From contig NC_070565.1 in the NCBI RefSeq assembly GCF_026914185.1, forward strand, positions 7,006,001-7,070,000: a DNA stretch of 64,000 nucleotides. Direction: 5' to 3'. The translations under genes were made by a program, and so were the position numbers. Below are positions 11,301 to 20,932 of the stretch, one piece after another; within the stretch, counting starts at the first letter, position 1; the number at the start of each line of letters is the position of its first letter. The notes under the pieces are model-generated. The model made no database searches. It saw nothing but the letters and a program-made list of their open reading frames with translations, and had not been told where the DNA came from. This DNA is from Puccinia triticina. Taxonomy: Eukaryota > Basidiomycota > Pucciniomycetes > Pucciniales > Pucciniaceae.

Positions 11301-11509
11301 TAGCCAAATCTCATTTTGTAACGACCCCGATCCTTGATTAATGCATGATCGTTGATTATTATGGGTTAATGGTTAAGATTAATTAGGTTGATCGGCGATC
11401 GGGATTTCCTTGTTTCTGGGTCATGATGATCCACGTGAATTATGATGATGACGTATTTTCATTGTTGTGACGTCATCGGATTTTGCCGAACGAAGTTGTA
11501 GTTATTTTC

Positions 11510-11822
11510 TGTTGCAGTGAACTGGGACAGCAGAACACAGCGCAGATGAGTTCCTGGAAGGATGAGTTCATTGCATCATGAGGGAAACAAGAGAAAGCTG
11601 AGAAAGAAAAAAAAGAGAGAAAAAGAAAAGAGAAAGAAAAGAAAAGCTCACCCAGGACAGCAGAACACAGCGCAGATGAGTTCGTGGAAGGATGAGGAAA
11701 ATCCTTCCACGTCTGCTGCCCAGGTGAATAGACTACCCTACATGACATGTCACAGGATGTGAAAGAGAAGCGACAGGTTGGAAGCAGAAAGGAAAACAGG
11801 ACTACAACCCTACACCTCAACA
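11510..11822 (-). repeat. 3' LTR of Copia (11510 element), with polypurine tract
   Basis: This 313-bp LTR is followed at 11823-11833 by a C-run and CTTGCTG, which on the minus strand is a polypurine tract (CAGCAAGGGGGG) just before the TG of the LTR. The LTR contains a purine-rich tract of AAAGAGAGAAAAAG type and a repeated block (GACAGCAGAACACAGCGCAG occurs twice). Confidence 0.85.
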
Positions 11823-13079
11823 CCCCCCCTTGCTGAGAACCTGAAAGAAGAGAACAAAAAGAAAACAGCCATAAATGAAAAAAGGGAGGACAAGAAATTA
11901 ACTAGACTACCCCAAAGCGCGCACGATGTTCCTCCAGAAGAACCCGGTTGAGAGGTTTGGTCAACATGTCTGCAAGCATGTCTTTTGTCAAAACATGGAG
12001 TACCGTGATCTTCCCGCTTTTTACACACTCGCGTGAGAAATGGTACCGAGCGTCGATGTGTTTGGTGCGCGCGTGATGCTCAGGATTCTTTGCAAGCGCT
12101 TCTGCTCCGGCATTGTCAACATGAAGAGGAATAGCGGAGCACGGACAAAGCTTGAGTTCTGTCAAAATGTACCGTAGCCATAGTCCTTATTTACATGAGT
12201 CAGACATAGCTTTGTACTCAGCCTCTGTGCTGGAGAGTGAAACCGTGGCTTGCTTCCGGGATTTCCAGGAGATAGCGCCATCGCCAAGGCGGAAGGTGTA
12301 TCCAGACGTTGATTTCCTTTCATGACGGTCTTCAGCCCAATCCGAATCCAAAAAACCAGAGCAGGTCAGGGAACCTCCAAGTTGCAGACGAAGGTCTTTG
12401 GTAGAAATCAGGTAGTGGAGAACCCTAACAGCCGCCTGCCAGTGAGCTTCCGAAGGATCTCGCAGAAACTGGGAGAGCCTGTTGACCGCAAAGGACACGT
12501 CCGGACGGGTACATTGAGATGCCCAGAGAAGGGCGCCAACAAGCTGGGGATAAGGACCGGGGGACGGCCTCTTGCCTGCTTTGCGGGGTACTAGATCTTT
12601 GAAAGCTGAATCAGTAGGAGTACGGACTGAGACCGGGGATTTGACTAGAAATCGTTTTTGCATGTCGGTGATATAGTGCGGTTGGGAAAGGTAGACTGCC
12701 TTGTTGTCGAAGTCGCGCTCAATTTTCATTGACAAGAAGTGATGGAGCTCCTTGTACGCTCCTATTTTGAAGCGTCTACCTAGTGAAGTAATGAGTGAGT
12801 CTACAAACAGCAGCTCCCCTACAATTGCCAGATTGTTGACGTGAACAGTGACCGCACCAACAAGATTTCCTTTCCTGATGGTGAAGTATAAGGTGGGGTC
12901 ATAGCGAGATTGGGTAAGACCTGCTTGTAGAAGGCCATCATGTAGCTCCTTGTTCCATTCGCACGGGGATTGCTTCAGGCCGTAGATCAAACGGTGAACT
13001 TCGCAGACCCAGTCCGGGCGCGCTGGGTCTTCAAATCCCGGAGGTTGTTCCATAAAGACAGGCTCTTCGAGACGGCCAT

Positions 13080-13418
13080 TGTGACCCCCCCGCCTTGGGG
13101 CTGTCACAAGAAGGATCACAAGCCTCCACTCGTCCTAGCTTATAGTCCAACCACGCCCCCGCCCCTCCTAGCTCGGTAGAGATTGATCTGTCATCTCTCC
13201 CGAGCTAGGTAAGCCAGTCCCTTCTTTCCTTTGTTCCCTTCCGTATCGACCCTTCTCCGTCCTGTCCAGACTGTTGTAAGTAGAACTAATAGAGAGATTG
13301 ATCTGTCATCTCTCCCGAGCTAGCTCCCCTCTGCAATTCAGCCCACCTTGGTTCTAGAATCCGGTCCCAGTGTCCCCAGACCTGCCCAGTGAAGAGCCCC
13401 CCATTCAGGGCTCTTACA
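13080..13418 (+). repeat. 5' LTR of the gag-only element
   Basis: It begins TGTGACCCCC and ends GCTCTTACA. It carries a long hairpin at 13168-13208 (CTAGCTCGG and AGAGAT arms matching ATCTCT and CCGAGCTAG) and a partial second copy at about 13285-13324. The first internal bases after it are a T-run, as in element D. Confidence 0.9.
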
Positions 13419-13636
13419 CTTTTTTTTTCTTGAACCAACCCTCAACGCCACCGAGCCACTCGCCTCCGTCCGAACCCCGTAACCTGTCTGTTTCCCCATT
13501 CTGTCTGCCTACCAGCGTCTGCCTTGCCGCCTATCGTCCGAAAAACCACCCGTCCTGCCCGTCCGACTGTCCTCCGACATCCGCCCCGACTTTCCAGCCT
13601 GCCTTTCTGACTTGCTCGACCGACTGGACCACCTGC

Positions 13637-15838
13637 ATGTCCACGAGGCGGAACATTCCCGCCGACAGCTTGCTCCCACTAACCGACACCGAGAAAATCA
13701 TCCGAGAAGCCAACAAAGCCAAACGCACGGCCGCGAAGGAAGCTAAATCCAGAGCTCTAGCCGCGAGCCTACCCGTGACGTCAGGCACGGATTCTCCCTC
13801 GGACACCGGTGCCCCTAACCCCTCTACTCAGCCCTCGTCCGTCCAAACCTCCGCTCCCCAACCCGCCCTGCGTCCCCTCGCAGATCTCTGGAGTCTCCCA
13901 CCGGCTATCGGCTTCCGCGGATCGTCGAGTACGTCTTTATTCTCCGGAACCGAAGACAACGCCCCGGCCGTCCGAGCTTGGACGGTGTCCCAAGAGTCCC
14001 AGATCCGGATTCCTCCCCCCCCGACGGCCCCCTTTACCCCCTAATCTCTGCCCCGCTCGCTCTTCCCCCGCCGGGCCCCCAGCTGCCAGGCCCCATCTTA
14101 CCATCCTTTGCGAACCCCAACCCCACGGACCCGGTGAAAAGAAACGACCGCACAACCGGAGAGTCACCCCACCCCGGCTCTAGACCGTCGCACCTCTCCC
14201 CTGACCACTTGACGATGGCCAACCCTGCCGGCACCTCGGATCCGACAGACCGGGACGCCTCGACCAATGACCAGGTCGAGAGGCCGACTGATCCGACGTC
14301 CAACAACAACACACTGGACCCAGTACGGGAAACGCCCAAACCCTCATTGACCCTCGACCCCCTTGTGATGTTCGCCCAGATGCAGCAACTCACCCTCCAG
14401 ATGCAACAAGCCAGTGTCGAAGCGCAGCAAGCCGCAGAAGCACGAGCGCGCGCAGCGCAGGAGTCAGCCGAGCTCCGAGCACACGAGGATGCAGAACGCT
14501 TCGCCCGTCTAGAAGAGGTCTTGATTCGCACGGCGACCAGACCTGTTACTCCACCGACCGAGACCACGCTTGACGGAAGGCGTATTGATCTCCAGCGTTT
14601 CCGAACGTCCGACGGGCCCGTCTTTGTTGGGCCGTACCACGAAATCGAGCCGTTCTTGACCTGGATCCACGGCGTCCAAATCTTCTTCGATACGAAGGGC
14701 GTCTTGAATGATGACGATAAGGTTCGCCTGACCGGGACGATGATCAAGGAGACGAATTTACTCTCGGTCTACTCCAACGAAGCAAAGAACTACATTGGCA
14801 AGTCGTGGAAGGAGTTTAAGGAAGCTCTCTTCCAAGCAGCGCTCCCTCTCCGCTGGCGTTTTGAACTCAAAGCAAAGATCCGGCTTCTGAAAATGGGAGA
14901 TCTCGAGTCCTTCACTAGCTTCGAAACACGGGCCCGGACGCTTCAACGCATGATCAACTTCGATTGCGACCCGCCAGAAGTCTCGGACGAAGACCTTGCG
15001 CAGTGGATCACGCTAGGTTTAACTACCGAGCTCCATGCTGACGTCGTCCGCTTTGAGCTCCTCGAAGCCACACCCTTTGAGTACGCTCGTTTCGCGAAAC
15101 GTGTCAGAGGGTTTGCAGCGGTCCTCCCTGCACGTCCCCCCCCACGCCGCAACCCAACTAACCCCGGCACTAGTGAGAACATCGGGGCCGAGACTAGGTT
15201 TGGCGGCCTCTCCAGAGACGAATTCTTCTGGCGCATACACGCCTACCTCGACTCCGTTGGCAAATGCCACTTCTGTAAGCAGCACTGTGGCTCGACTGCT
15301 GGGAATTGCCCAGGCCCCCTCAACCGAACCCGCGTGGTGGTGCCCGGCACCTTCGTGACCCCGCCGAAACCTCCGAATTATACGATACCCAAGGCTTGGA
15401 ACAGCCCCTCCGGACCGTCCACTAAGCCATCCATGTCCACCGCTGGCCGCGCGACCTCCCGACCTGCTGGCGTAGCGGGGGTAGAATCTTCTGAAGACGA
15501 CCTCTTCCCCGCTCTTGACGTGGCGTCAGCGGAAGCTATGGAGGAGATTGATGGTTACATCCACCGATCAACAGCGGACACGAACGACATCATCACCGAC
15601 GACATTGAAGCGGCGGCCGTTGCCGAGTTTGACGCAGCCCACGAGGGGCTACCCTCGCTTAACTTTGAGGACTCCCAGCAAGTGTTCCACACCGCGCTTG
15701 AAGATCAAATCGGCCCTCTCCTCGACTCCCCAATGGACGAGCCGTATGTGCCCCCGCCCCCTTCCCCCCCCCGTCCTCTTCACCAGCTTCACAGAGGCAG
15801 ATGCTTACGAGGCCGCCTGTTCGCAGTACCATCCCATA
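13637..15838 (+). pseudogene. Gag-like protein of the gag-only element (two frames)
   Basis: The N-terminus (ATG 13637, MSTRRN) matches the start of the element D gag (MTTRRS), both followed by an LP.TDTxxIIR block. That frame stops at 14042-14044. The frame covering the rest is open from before 13978 and runs as a Retrotrans_gag-like region (about 14580-15110) preceded by a Gln/Ala-rich coiled coil (about 14370-14510), then a cysteine motif with CHFCKQHC and NCPG (about 15269-15312). The frame change coincides with an eight-C run at 14015-14022. A second C-rich tract near 15750-15775 shifts the frame before a C-terminal FTSFTEADAYEAA block that is conserved in D. The shifts may be homopolymer errors, mutation or recoding. 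The long frame also runs on into the 3' LTR, which I take as chance. Confidence 0.75.
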
Positions 15839-16230
15839 AACCTCCGTTCCGCCGCCCACCGACGCCCTACCCCCTTCCCCCCCCATCCCCCCCCCTGTCC
15901 CCTTTCATTGTTCCTCTTCATTGTTCCACCCCCTGTTTCCTTGTTTTTCCTGCTCTCTCCGCGGTATCGCGGCCCGATTTCGCGACCTGGCCACGACCTC
16001 CAGCCCGGACTGTCTCTGGCGCTGGAGTCTCCGATCTGGACGCCCACAAATCGACCGGATTCGCCCCCTACTCTGCGACTGGCCGTCAGTACCGAACTGG
16101 GGTTCCGTGTCCCCGCCGCGCCCCCCCCTCGCTTGCCCTGCCTACGGCGATGCCGTCCCGGCGTCCCGCACCACAGCCCTACTCCTCCCAGCCTGCCCGA
16201 CCCTTCCGTGCCCGTGACACAGCTCTCCTT

Positions 16231-16583
16231 ATAGGAGGGGAGAATGTGACCCCCCCGCCTTGGGGCTGTCACAAGAAGGATCACAAGCCTCCACTCGTCC
16301 TAGCTTATAGTCCAACCACGCCCCCGCCCCTCCTAGCTCGGTAGAGATTGATCTGTCATCTCTCCCGAGCTAGGTAAGCCAGTCCCTTCTTTCCTTTGTT
16401 CCCTTCCGTATCGACCCTTCTCCGTCCTGTCCAGACTGTTGTAAGTAGAACTAATAGAGAGATTGATCTGTCATCTCTCCCGAGCTAGCTCCCCTCTGCA
16501 ATTCAGCCCACCTTGGTTCTAGAATCCGGTCCCAGTGTCCCCAGACCTGCCCAGTGAAGAGCCCCCCATTCAGGGCTCTTACA
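16231..16583 (+). repeat. Polypurine tract and 3' LTR of the gag-only element
   Basis: The tract is 16231-16244 and the LTR 16245-16583, seemingly identical to the 5' LTR. The hairpins fall at 16333-16373 and about 16450-16489. GCCAT follows at 16584-16588. Confidence 0.9.
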
Positions 16584-18907
16584 GCCATTCAGGAAGGCGG
16601 TTTTAAAATCAACCTGCCTGCCTTTCCACTTCTTGATTGCCAACAAGCTTGGAATCAAGCGAAGAGTTTCTTGCCGGAGAGTGGGTGCGAAAACTTCCTT
16701 GTAGTCTACTCCATGGACTTGGGTTTACCCCATCGCAACTAATCTGGCTTTCAGCTTTTGGATTGAATGATCCGGCCGGCGTTTAATTTTAAAGACCCAC
16801 TTGGACTTTATGATTTTACGCTTGGCCGGGCGAGGGACCAATCGCCAAGTGTCCATGCCGAGGAGAGAGACAAATTCCTCGTCAGCCGCCTTCAACCATT
16901 TAGCTTTGTTTGGTGAGCGCAGCAGCTGCTTCCAGGTTTTTGGGGTGTCGACTTCATCAGAGGCTGATGCGGATTTTGACCATGTACCGTACCGATTGGG
17001 GGCGCGCCTTTGACGGCCGGAGCGACGAGTTGGAGGCGACGGGTTCCTAAGGGCCGCAGCCTGCGAAGGAGGATAAGCCGGTTCTGGGATTGAAGACTGA
17101 GGTCGAGAGGAGGGAGAAAGAGGTGGAGGAGCTTGGGGAACCGGAGGAGATGAGGAAGGAGATTGAGGGGAGGGGGGAGGGGGGGGGGGGGGAGGGGGAG
17201 AGCAGGGGGAAATAGGAGAGGGAGGAGGAGGAGAAGGTATCAGAGGAGATAAAAGAGGCGGAGAAGGTTGCTGGACCGGTGCTGCATGAATAGATGCTGT
17301 CAGACGACGGTCAAATCTCGGTTTCAAAGGAATTTCCAGTGGCGGTAGGTTTTCACAAACGGGATCAGGACCCAGGATTGGTTTGGGAGGTTGATGTTGC
17401 AGTTGAGCAGGAGGAGTAGATCGGATGGGCCAAGGAAGCTCCACAGCTACGGGTGATGGCTCATGTTTCAGCTCAGCACCGTAAGGGAAAGAGATATCGT
17501 CAAAGAGGACATCTTGAGTTTTTATGACAGACCTCCTTTCCAGATCCCATACTCAATACCCGTTTCCGTCTCCAAGATAGGAGAGGAGCATTGCTGATCG
17601 ACCTTTCTTATCCAGTTTCTTCCTATCCGCTTCTGGAACCTTATGCCAAACCAAGCAACCGAAAGGGTGTAGGGACGACAAGTTGACAAGTGGCTTATCC
17701 AGGACCTTGTTTGGTGGCTTGAAGCCTTCTGGGGTGTAGCAGGGGACGGAGTTTAGAGAAAAAGACATGTGACGGAGGGCATCGGCCCAAAAGAATTTGG
17801 GCAGGCCTGCACTCAGAAGGGAACAACGGATCAGATTCCCTATGGTTCGGTTTGTCCGTTCTGCAACACCGTTTAGCTCGGGGGAATGCGGAGGTCCGGG
17901 CTTGTGTGAAATTCCAGCTTGGTCCAGGTAGGAGGAAAACTCAGATTACATGTACTTGCCACCGTTATCCGAACGCAAAGCAAGTATTTTGTGCTCTCCA
18001 TCTCGCTCAAAATGGGCATGAAAAATTTTGAAGCAGGAAAATACGTCTGATTTTGATTTCATCGGGAAGAAGGAAACAAATTTTGAGAAATCATCAATGA
18101 AGGTTACAAAGTACTTGTACCCTTCCCTGGATTGGACCTCAAATGATCCAACTTCGGAGTGTATGAGTTTGCCTGGTTGATCAGATTGATATGCAGAGCA
18201 AGACTGGAAGGATGAGCAGTGCATCTTGGATTGCACGCACACAGGGCATTGCTGAACATCGATTTTGTTCATGATTGACGGTTTGATGTTTTTGATCTTC
18301 AAAAGACGTTTCAGGGGCCGGAGGCCTATGTGAGACAGGCAATGATGATACCCCAAAAGAGAGGTGTCAACGGAGGACTGAGGATGCGCGGACGTAGAGA
18401 GAGAGGTTACCTCGTTGGATGGAAGGTAATATAGATTTCCTTTCCGGTATCCTTGGCCAACGGTGTCGCCTCGCACCTCGACAGAGCCGGACTGGAAGAT
18501 GTCACAGCTGTTCTTGTTGAAAATGCAGGTCAGACCTGCGTCGCACATGGTTTCAATCGACAGCAGAGGCTCGTGTAGGTCTGGGACGACGAGGGTGGGT
18601 ACTGAGACTGGTGTATCGAGTGGCAGGGTCAAGGTACCACAATGAGTGGCAGAGACTTTCGAGTGATCGGCAAGGCGGATTGCGGTACGATCCGGTTTGA
18701 TGCTGGAGACGGCTTCGACATATGGCGTCATACAGTTAGAGCATCCCAAATTGAGGTTTGCATTGCGATGAGCGATGGAGCTGGCGTTTGCGGTATGCTC
18801 AGCGATCACGACTGCATTGCCTGCTCTAGCCGGATGGTGAGAAGAGTGGCCGTCATCTGAGCCCAAGTAGCCGGAGTCATCATCGTCTTCCCCCCCTCCG
18901 AGCTCAA

Positions 18908-19828
18908 CTACCGAGTCTTTCCTGCTTTGGCTTGAGGCTTTGGTCCTGCGCAACCTCTTTGGTTTCTATGGCGGCGGTGACGGTCAGTCCCGTTGAACGC
19001 ATCAGGTTGACGGCCTTTCTTGTGCTCTGAGAGGACCCGAGCTGCACTCTTGCAGGCCAATAGTTCGTGGCCGCTGATGTTGCAGAAAGTGCAGAAGAGG
19101 GAGCCGTTCCAGGGAGGACGAGGCTTACAATCATTCGACACATTGGCGCGGGCGACCGATTCGACCAATTGAGCCTCCTCGAGACGAGCCTTCCGACAAA
19201 GGGATTCTTGACGCAGAGCCGACACGATCTTGGTTGACGAGATACGGCTCTTGTTCATGAGAGCGGACACGCAGGGGTGCCAGTCGGAAGGAAGAGAGTT
19301 CAAGAGGGAGGTCGCATGTATGTCATTGGGAGTGAGAGGGGTGGCAGGAGTGACAACGGCGTTGAGGCGCTCAGCATAGCCTTGGAGTTGATCGATGTGG
19401 GCATCGACATCATTGCCGGTCATACGGGCGGTGGTTAGTTTTTGCAGCCAGTACATTCTTCCTTCGGAGGAAGAGTCTTGATGGGCCTCTTTCAAGGCCT
19501 CCCACATCCCTTTTGCATTGTCTTTGAAAAGTCGGATGTAGCGGAGGTTTACTGGCTCGACCGTGCGGGAGATGACCAAGCAAATGGCCAGATTATCCTG
19601 CGCTTGGGTAGGTCGCCGAGTAGGTGCAGCGCCATTGGGAAGAGTCTCGATGAAGTAGCCAACCCCAGTCACGTTAAAGTGAATTTCGAGTACCACGGAC
19701 CAGTCGAGATAGTTTGATTTCTCGCCTGGGGCCTTGAGTGGTTTGACCCCGGAGATCTTTAGTGCCGGGTGTGATGTGAGCTCCATGTGAGGCGGAGCAA
19801 ATTTTACGGTGGAATCGCTGGTCAACAT
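18908..19828 (-). CDS. Copia gag with CCHC zinc knuckle
   Basis: This is a 306-codon frame starting at ATG 19826-19828, about 100 bases inside the 5' LTR. It has the WxxA-type Copia gag layout, with LSGVKPLKAP-like and MWEALKEAHQD motifs in the first half, a helical middle (YAERLNAVVTP), and a zinc knuckle Cys-x2-Cys-x4-His-x4-Cys (CTFCNISGHELLACKSA, about 19060-19110). It has no internal stop, unlike pol. It ends in a basic His/Arg/Lys tail overlapping the pol frame, which lies in another register from 18953, so gag-pol needed a frameshift or has suffered an indel there. Gag binds and packages the element RNA. Confidence 0.75.
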   Translation of the reverse strand: MLTSDSTVKFAPPHMELTSHPALKISGVKPLKAPGEKSNYLDWSVVLEIHFNVTGVGYFIETLPNGAAPTRRPTQAQDNLAICLVISRTVEPVNLRYIRLFKDNAKGMWEALKEAHQDSSSEGRMYWLQKLTTARMTGNDVDAHIDQLQGYAERLNAVVTPATPLTPNDIHATSLLNSLPSDWHPCVSALMNKSRISSTKIVSALRQESLCRKARLEEAQLVESVARANVSNDCKPRPPWNGSLFCTFCNISGHELLACKSAARVLSEHKKGRQPDAFNGTDRHRRHRNQRGCAGPKPQAKAGKTR

Positions 19829-19917
19829 CGGTGTTGATGGAGCGAAAAAGTGGTTGATCCTTCAGGTGAATTACAAACTGAGTAATCTGGTATTTAATGT
19901 GCACAAGCTAGAGGCAA

Positions 19918-19932
19918 CTGGGTCTCATAACC
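19918..19932 (-). promoter_or_regulatory. Copia primer-binding site (half tRNA-Met type)
   Basis: The plus strand reads CTGGGTCTCATAACC directly before the LTR. This resembles the anticodon arm of tRNA-Met, so on the minus strand the leader is complementary to it. Priming from an internally cut tRNA-Met is known for Copia-type elements. Confidence 0.7.
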
Positions 19933-20244
19933 TGTTGCAGTGAACTGGGACAGCAGAACACAGCGCAGATGAGTTCGTGGAAGGAGAGTTCATTGCATCA
20001 TGAGGGAAACAAGAGAAAGCTGAGAAAGAAAAAAAAGAGAGAAAAAGAAAAGAGAAAGAAAAGAAAAGCTCACCTGGGACAGCAGAACACAGCGCAGATG
20101 AGTTTGTGGAAGGATGAGGAAAAGCCTTCCACGTCTGCTGCCCAGGTGAATAGACTACCCTACATGACATGTCACAGGATGTGAAAGAGAAGAGACAGGT
20201 TGGAAGCAGCAAGGAAAACAGGACTACAACCCTACACCTCAACA
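19933..20244 (-). repeat. 5' LTR of Copia (11510 element)
   Basis: It is 312 bp with the same ends as 11510-11822, and differs by a few bases and a short indel (GGAAGGATGAG against GGAAGGAGAG). The TSD TTTTC follows at 20245-20249. Confidence 0.88.
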
Positions 20245-20491
20245 TTTTCTTCGCTCCTCAAATCCTTTCTTTCTCTTTCCCCTTCTTTTCCTATCGAGAT
20301 ATTATTTGTCACTATATTTACAAGCTTATTTATCATTTATCTATCCGAGCAATCTTGTTCTCGGAAAGCTTATCAATAACAACCTTATAACTCGCACTGA
20401 ATACTATCTACTACTTAAGCATACGGCGAACTATCCTCTCGGATAAGTTTCATAGCCAAATAGCGAACTAAGTAGTAGGCTAGCCTTCACA

Positions 20492-20932
20492 GATTGGCAC
20501 CCGGCGGTGTCATACCTCCCTCACTCGGAAACGAGATGCCTGTGTAAAGCTAGACCGGGTCCGTACTCAGGCGACCTCTTTCAAGAATTTGTTGGAGGGC
20601 AATACCGTTTCCAGTGTTCCAATGTGGTCTGATGGCCTAAAATGGACTGAAAATATCTTACGTGGCCCGAGATGGACTGAAATTTGATGAGACATACACG
20701 CGCTTGGCGGAATGGATACTTTGAAGAAAGTGGGACTTATCTGATTCTTGCAAGATCGCTTGTATAGAGCTGTAACACTGACACCCATTTCCCACGGTGA
20801 TGACCAGCTAAAAATCCAACACCGTGAGCCTAGTTGAGGCGTTCTCTTTCTTCCACCGCCGAAGCCAATTCCTTGATAACTATTTAGATCTTAGTTGCCT
20901 TCCCAAGGTGCTCATCACCATCATACTAAGAT
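20492..20932. other. Flank upstream of the host gene
   Basis: I see no gene. The first 70 bases resemble 5178-5250, including a GCGGTGT block, AAACGAG and AAGCTAG. The remainder is unremarkable and presumably holds the promoter of the gene at 20933. A TATTTAGA sequence lies about 50 bases before the start codon. Confidence 0.35.

Larger units (their letters stand above)
13080..16583 (+). mobile_element. Gag-only LTR retrotransposon (TR-GAG type)
   Basis: Two LTRs of 339 bp (13080-13418 and 16245-16583) look identical by eye. The TSD GCCAT is at 13075-13079 and 16584-16588, and a polypurine tract ATAGGAGGGGAGAA at 16231-16244 precedes the 3' LTR. The 2.8 kb between holds a gag-like gene and no protease, RT or integrase that I can see. 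Removing it restores the RT frame of the host Copia. A diverged relative is element D (52094 onward). Identical LTRs mean a recent insertion, so the enzymes presumably came from another element. Confidence 0.9.
11902..18953 (-). pseudogene. Copia pol: protease remnant, integrase, RT, RNase H (disrupted)
   Basis: The pol frame reads on the minus strand from 18953 to 11902 with no frameshift, but has stops at about 17946 (TAA), 17553 (TGA), 16725 (TAA) and 12187 (TAA), and the 13080-16583 insertion in RT between Asn-Gly and Arg codons. Visible parts are a protease remnant with Asn-Leu-Gly in place of Asp-Ser/Thr-Gly (about 18740), the HHCC zinc site (about 18250-18345), the integrase core (HSEV where HSDV is usual; LRSDNGGKY near 17950; ERTNR), a Pro-rich linker, RT with His-Val-Asn-Asn (12830-12842) where Tyr-Val-Asp-Asp is expected, and RNase H (SSTEAEY, then ADMLTKPL). 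Three catalytic centres have lost an Asp, so it is inactive. Confidence 0.8.
11510..20244 (-). mobile_element. Ty1/Copia element with a nested gag-only element
   Basis: It is bounded by near-identical LTRs of 313 and 312 bp (11510-11822 and 19933-20244), each TGTTGCAG...CTCAACA on the plus strand, and by the 5-bp TSD TTTTC. Gag lies at 18908-19828 and pol at 11902-18953, both on the minus strand. A half-tRNA-Met primer site adjoins the right LTR and a polypurine tract the left LTR, which fixes the orientation. The coding part is broken by stops and by the insertion at 13080-16583. Confidence 0.9.
5517..20491 (+). mobile_element. Ty3/Gypsy chromovirus with nested insertions
   Basis: The LTRs are 5517-5952 and, split by a Copia insertion, 11317-11509 plus 20250-20491. 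Between them is one gag-pol frame ending in a chromodomain. Without the Copia insertion the element is about 6.2 kb. The flanking 5-mers are GAGAG (left) and GATTG (right), so the TSD is decayed, but the two outer flanks rejoin into a motif that also exists at 5161-5255, which supports these ends. I see no sequence complementary to a tRNA 3' end after the 5' LTR, which would fit self-priming as in some fungal Tf1/sushi chromoviruses; that is inference. Confidence 0.85.
11317..20491 (+). repeat. 3' LTR of the chromovirus, split by Copia
   Basis: The first part is 11317-11509 and the rest 20250-20491. The TSD TTTTC (11505-11509 and 20245-20249) flanks the Copia element, so removing 11510-20249 restores a 435-bp LTR. 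This copy keeps the CpG sites lost in the 5' LTR. Confidence 0.88.

Noticed and set aside
13978..16344. 788-codon protein running into the 3' LTR
   Set aside because: Past about 15775 the relative in D and the codon content show that the true frame has shifted. The long C-rich extension through the LTR is an accident of composition.
17160..17260. G-rich run as a possible G-quadruplex regulatory site
   Set aside because: It is the complement of a Pro codon run in the linker between integrase and RT of Copia, which is common in these proteins. No other support.
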